Shown: piece after piece, positions 14,059 to 16,245 of the stretch | Position numbering within the stretch: the first letter of the stretch is position 1 | Layout of the letters: every line of letters starts with the position of its first letter | Source: Chrysochromulina tobinii | Taxonomy: Eukaryota > Haptophyta > Prymnesiales > Chrysochromulinaceae | Length of the DNA: 16,245 nt | Direction: 5' to 3' | Assembly: GCA_001275005.1 (NCBI GenBank) | Contig: JWZX01000314.1 | Coordinates: forward strand, 1 to 16,245 | Program-made: the position numbers and the translations under genes | Notes under the pieces: model-generated | Seen by the model: only the letters and a program-made list of their open reading frames with translations | Databases searched by the model: none | Told to the model about the DNA's origin: nothing

Positions 14059-15947
14059 ATGGTGCATTTGGTTGCATGCTACGCATTTCTTCAAATCGCG
14101 AACTCCTTCGACATGTCAAGCCCACGATTAGCCCACCCCTCACGCGCAAAGCCTCAAGGCATGCCTGCGACGGGCGCCGACGGTGTCGCGCGGTACGGCA
14201 ATGATGAGACTCGCCCTCCCACCCGCCTTTCAGGCGGCCTGTTCAACCAGCTGTGGGCACTGCAAGGGCTCGTGATGGACGCATATGAGAGCAAACTGCC
14301 GCTCACACTCCCATCTTGGGATTCCCACCTTTTCCCAGCCTCAATGGGGCTTGAAAAGGACGCCCGATTCAAGCGGCCGTTGCAACTCCCGTTTGCCGCA
14401 CTGTGGCGAAAGGACGTCTTCACGAACACCCTTCGCAAGCACGGCGTCGTCGCAGTGGCCAGCAACGACTCATGGCAGGCGGCCAACGCAGTGGCGAGCA
14501 CAAGCACGGCAGCAATGAGACGATACATGAGGTACATGATTCGGCGTGCCAACGGTACAGAGAACGCCCACCCTCTCGAGGACGTCGTGTACCGCGCGCT
14601 CTTGCCAGCCCCGCACCTCGCGCGCCGCGTCGAGCGGCTACTTCGTCGGCTCCGTCTCATCTCTGCGGGCTCAACCTTTGGCTGCTTGCATGCGCGCGTC
14701 GAGCGGGACATGCAGCGCTGGTGGTATCACGTAGCCAAGGCGCGCCCTCCGACGATGCGCCAGATCCTCGATGCGATCGGCTCCGAGGCGCGCATGCAAC
14801 GCTCGCGCGCCATCTACGTGTGCGTCGGCTCCGATCTCAAGCCGCGAGATCGTGAGGTGCTCGGGAATCGGACCAGTTGGGGCGCAGCTCTCTTGCGCCG
14901 GCCGACGCTGCTGGCTGAGGACGCGGAAGACGAGGCGGCGGCTCGCGCTGGCAGCTCGGAGCACTCTAAGGAGGACGATGGCCGGTACGTGCGCGTCGGC
15001 TCCTCCCAAAGGCGCGCGAGCTGCACGCAAGTGCTCACCACGGCGCCGATCCTCTCTTCCCCACAGGTTCTACTCCATCCCTGGGAGCGGTGTGGTGCAT
15101 GCAAGTGCTCACCACGGCGCGTGTCCTCTCTTCCCCACAGGTACTCCATCCCTGGGAGCGGGGTGGTGCATGCAAGTGCTCACCACGGCGCCGATCCTCT
15201 CTTCCCCACAGGTTCTACTCCATCCCTGGGAGCGGTGTGGTGCATGCAAGTGCTCACCACGGCGCGTGTCCTCTCTTCCCCACAGGTACTCCATCCCTGG
15301 GAGCGGGGTGGTGCGCCGAAAGATGGGCGCGCACGACACGGCGCTCTGGTCCGAATGGCTGCGCGAGGTGCTGCGCGAGGGAGATGGCGGCCATCATCAG
15401 ACTGATGACGAGGATCATCAACGTGTAGACCCCACCACCGTGTCCACGATCGATTCGCGAGGGAGATGGCGGCCATCATCAGACTGATGACGAGGATCAT
15501 CAACGTGACCCCACCACCGTGTCCACGATCGATTCGACGAATATCTCGAGATCGAGAAACATCTCGAGATCGAGATCGAGATCGAGTGAGGAGCTCGGCC
15601 CCATCGACGATCCGCCTCGTCACGTGCCGCTCACGTACATTGAGAAGGCGATCCTCGATTTCAGCGTCTGCCGCCATGCCGCGTGGTTTGCCGGCTGGAG
15701 CTCCTCCTCATTCTCCGCCTCGATGGCCTATCTGCGCCATCTCGATCACAACCAGGGATCGTACGCGTACTGCGCGAAGGGCTCGCCCTTCTCGCGCACG
15801 CCGCCGCAGCAGCAGCAACGGAAGCAGCAACTGCAGCATCCCCAGACGGTAGCAAGCACTGGCCACTCATCCCCGGCGGTAGTGCTGCAGCATGAGCACT
15901 CGCGGTTCGTGCGCCTGCACACGTGTAGGACGACGGGCTTGGGCTAG
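14059..15947 (+). CDS. O-fucosyltransferase-like glycosyltransferase
   Basis: Exon 1 runs 14059-14984; exon 2 most simply begins at 15286 (or at 15067, 15141 or 15212); the end is TAG at 15945-15947, after a second intron near 15368-15482 whose borders are uncertain. The start ATG gives MVHLVACYAFLQIANSFD, a likely signal peptide or anchor. GGLFNQLWALQGLV (from residue 59) resembles the donor-site GG-x-x-NQ block of GDP-fucose O-fucosyltransferases. GCLHARVERDMQRWW (208-222) resembles their H-x-R-x-E-x-D-M block, and ILDFSVCRHAAWFAGW the conserved C-terminal block. Such enzymes work in the ER or Golgi, transferring fucose from GDP-fucose; the acceptor here is unknown. Splicing at 14984 joins DDGR to (F)YSIPGSGVVRRKMGAHDTALW in frame. 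The C-terminus is Gln-rich and poorly conserved. Confidence 0.72.
14985..15285 (+). mobile_element. Family 2 array intron with four tandem acceptors (301 bp, phase 2)
   Basis: Donor is CG|GTACGT. Four family 2 cassettes end in TTCCCCACAG at 15066, 15140, 15211 and 15285, each followed by a copy of the next exon. The exon copies alternate GTTCTACTCC and GTACTCCATC, so 74- and 71-bp units form a 145-bp repeat present twice. Every acceptor is in the same frame. The first and third add a Phe (RFYSIPG versus RYSIPG). There is an AG|GT at each internal junction. Which acceptor is used cannot be told from sequence. Confidence 0.83.
15368..15482 (+). other. Probable second intron of the glycosyltransferase gene, borders uncertain
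   Basis: The reading frame must shift between about 15400 and 15500: the upstream part is open in one frame and the C-terminal motif part in another. A donor GTGCTG at 15368 and acceptor CCATCATCAG ending at 15482 (115 bp) give LRE joined to TDDEDHQRDPTT. An acceptor GTGTAG ending at 15428 (61 bp) also works. Removing one copy of the local 82-bp duplication would have the same frame effect. Confidence 0.45.
15374..15536 (+). repeat. 82-bp tandem duplication
   Basis: Two copies (about 15374-15455 and 15456-15536) share GATGGCGGCCATCATCAG, GAGGATCATCAACGTG and CCACGATCGATTCG. The first has an extra TAG after AACGTG; otherwise the copies are near identical. The 82-bp step changes the reading frame, so one copy or part of it must be spliced out for the gene to work. 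Confidence 0.9.
15536..15588 (+). repeat. Short GATCGA simple repeat in the coding region
   Basis: Repeated TCGAGATCGAGA and GATCGA units encode an Arg/Ser-rich stretch (SRSRNISRSRSRS). It lies just before the conserved C-terminal block of the glycosyltransferase and is probably a flexible linker. Confidence 0.85.
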
Positions 15948-16245
15948 GCGGCGCGGCAACGAAAGTGTGCGCCTCCCGCGCCCGCGGGCGCGCGCGCGTG
16001 CCCATCCAGGTGCGTCGGTCCAAATTTCTAATTTGTAAAAGGTAAACGGACGTTAGATCAGATTGTTCATTGAGGGCTATTTTGGTATATTTCTATCGTT
16101 CGGAGATTGTATATTCGGAGTATCCGGTATTGGGGTAAGAGGCTTTTCATGGATGGCAGAATGCTGCGTGACGCCCAAAGTTACGCAGCTGTGAACTCAA
16201 CGTGAAGGTGCCAGGTCACAGGGACGGTCTCCATCATGGAACCAG
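15948..16245. other. 3' flank, no gene recognised
   Basis: After the TAG at 15945-15947 the sequence is first GC-rich (CGCGCGCGCG around 15990) and then distinctly AT-richer from about 16020 to 16125, as expected for a 3' UTR and intergenic DNA. I see no coding potential and no insertion cassette. Confidence 0.5.

Noticed and set aside
13969-14094. 42-codon upstream extension of the tafazzin-like frame (MKKCVACNQMHH...)
   Set aside because: It would overlap the start of the divergent glycosyltransferase gene, has no match to tafazzin N-termini, and two adjacent ATGs at 13968 give a family-typical length.

Overview
The window looks like nuclear DNA of a GC-rich eukaryotic alga. Evidence is GT-AG introns with conserved acceptors, secretory signal peptides, a tafazzin gene, filamin-type repeats, an O-fucosyltransferase-like enzyme, and no bacterial operon layout. 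A haptophyte (Prymnesiales-like) is my best guess from GC content, compact gene spacing and intron style, but no marker in the window proves it. I see no tRNA, rRNA or CRISPR array.

Layout. (1) 454-3079 (+) and 3597-6428 (-) are two convergent paralogs of a secreted, glycoside-hydrolase-like protein. Each has one phase-0 intron at the same place, their cores are nearly identical in places, and their C-terminal tails are entirely different. (2) 6643-12645 (+) is an 11-exon gene for a protein of about 1618 residues with filamin/ABP280-type repeats. It starts divergently from the second paralog across 214 bp. (3) 13030-13968 (-) is an intronless tafazzin-like acyltransferase. (4) 14059-15947 (+) is an O-fucosyltransferase-like glycosyltransferase, divergent from tafazzin across 90 bp.

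The striking content is in the introns. In the filamin-like gene nearly every intron is a recent-looking insertion. A stretch of host exon beginning at a GT is duplicated, and between the two copies sits a short cassette ending in a 3' splice site. The 5' splice site is therefore host exon sequence and the 3' splice site comes from the element. I see two cassette families. Family 1 is a minisatellite of the decamer CTGATGACCG ending in GATTGCACTCCTCATCAG. Family 2 has the core GCAAGTGCTCACCACGGCGC followed by a pyrimidine tract and CACAG. Family 2 also occurs in the glycosyltransferase gene as a four-acceptor tandem array. Repeated insertion at one site gives back-to-back AG|GT junctions (zero-length exons). 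With all inferred introns removed the filamin-like gene reads in frame through eleven exons (4857 nt), which strongly supports the model.

Short in-frame tandem duplications, three of them with exactly 33-bp units, also occur inside exons, suggesting that one duplication process shapes both proteins and introns here. The genes show no shared pathway: two secreted carbohydrate-active-like proteins, a scaffold-like repeat protein, a mitochondrial lipid enzyme and a secretory-pathway glycosyltransferase.
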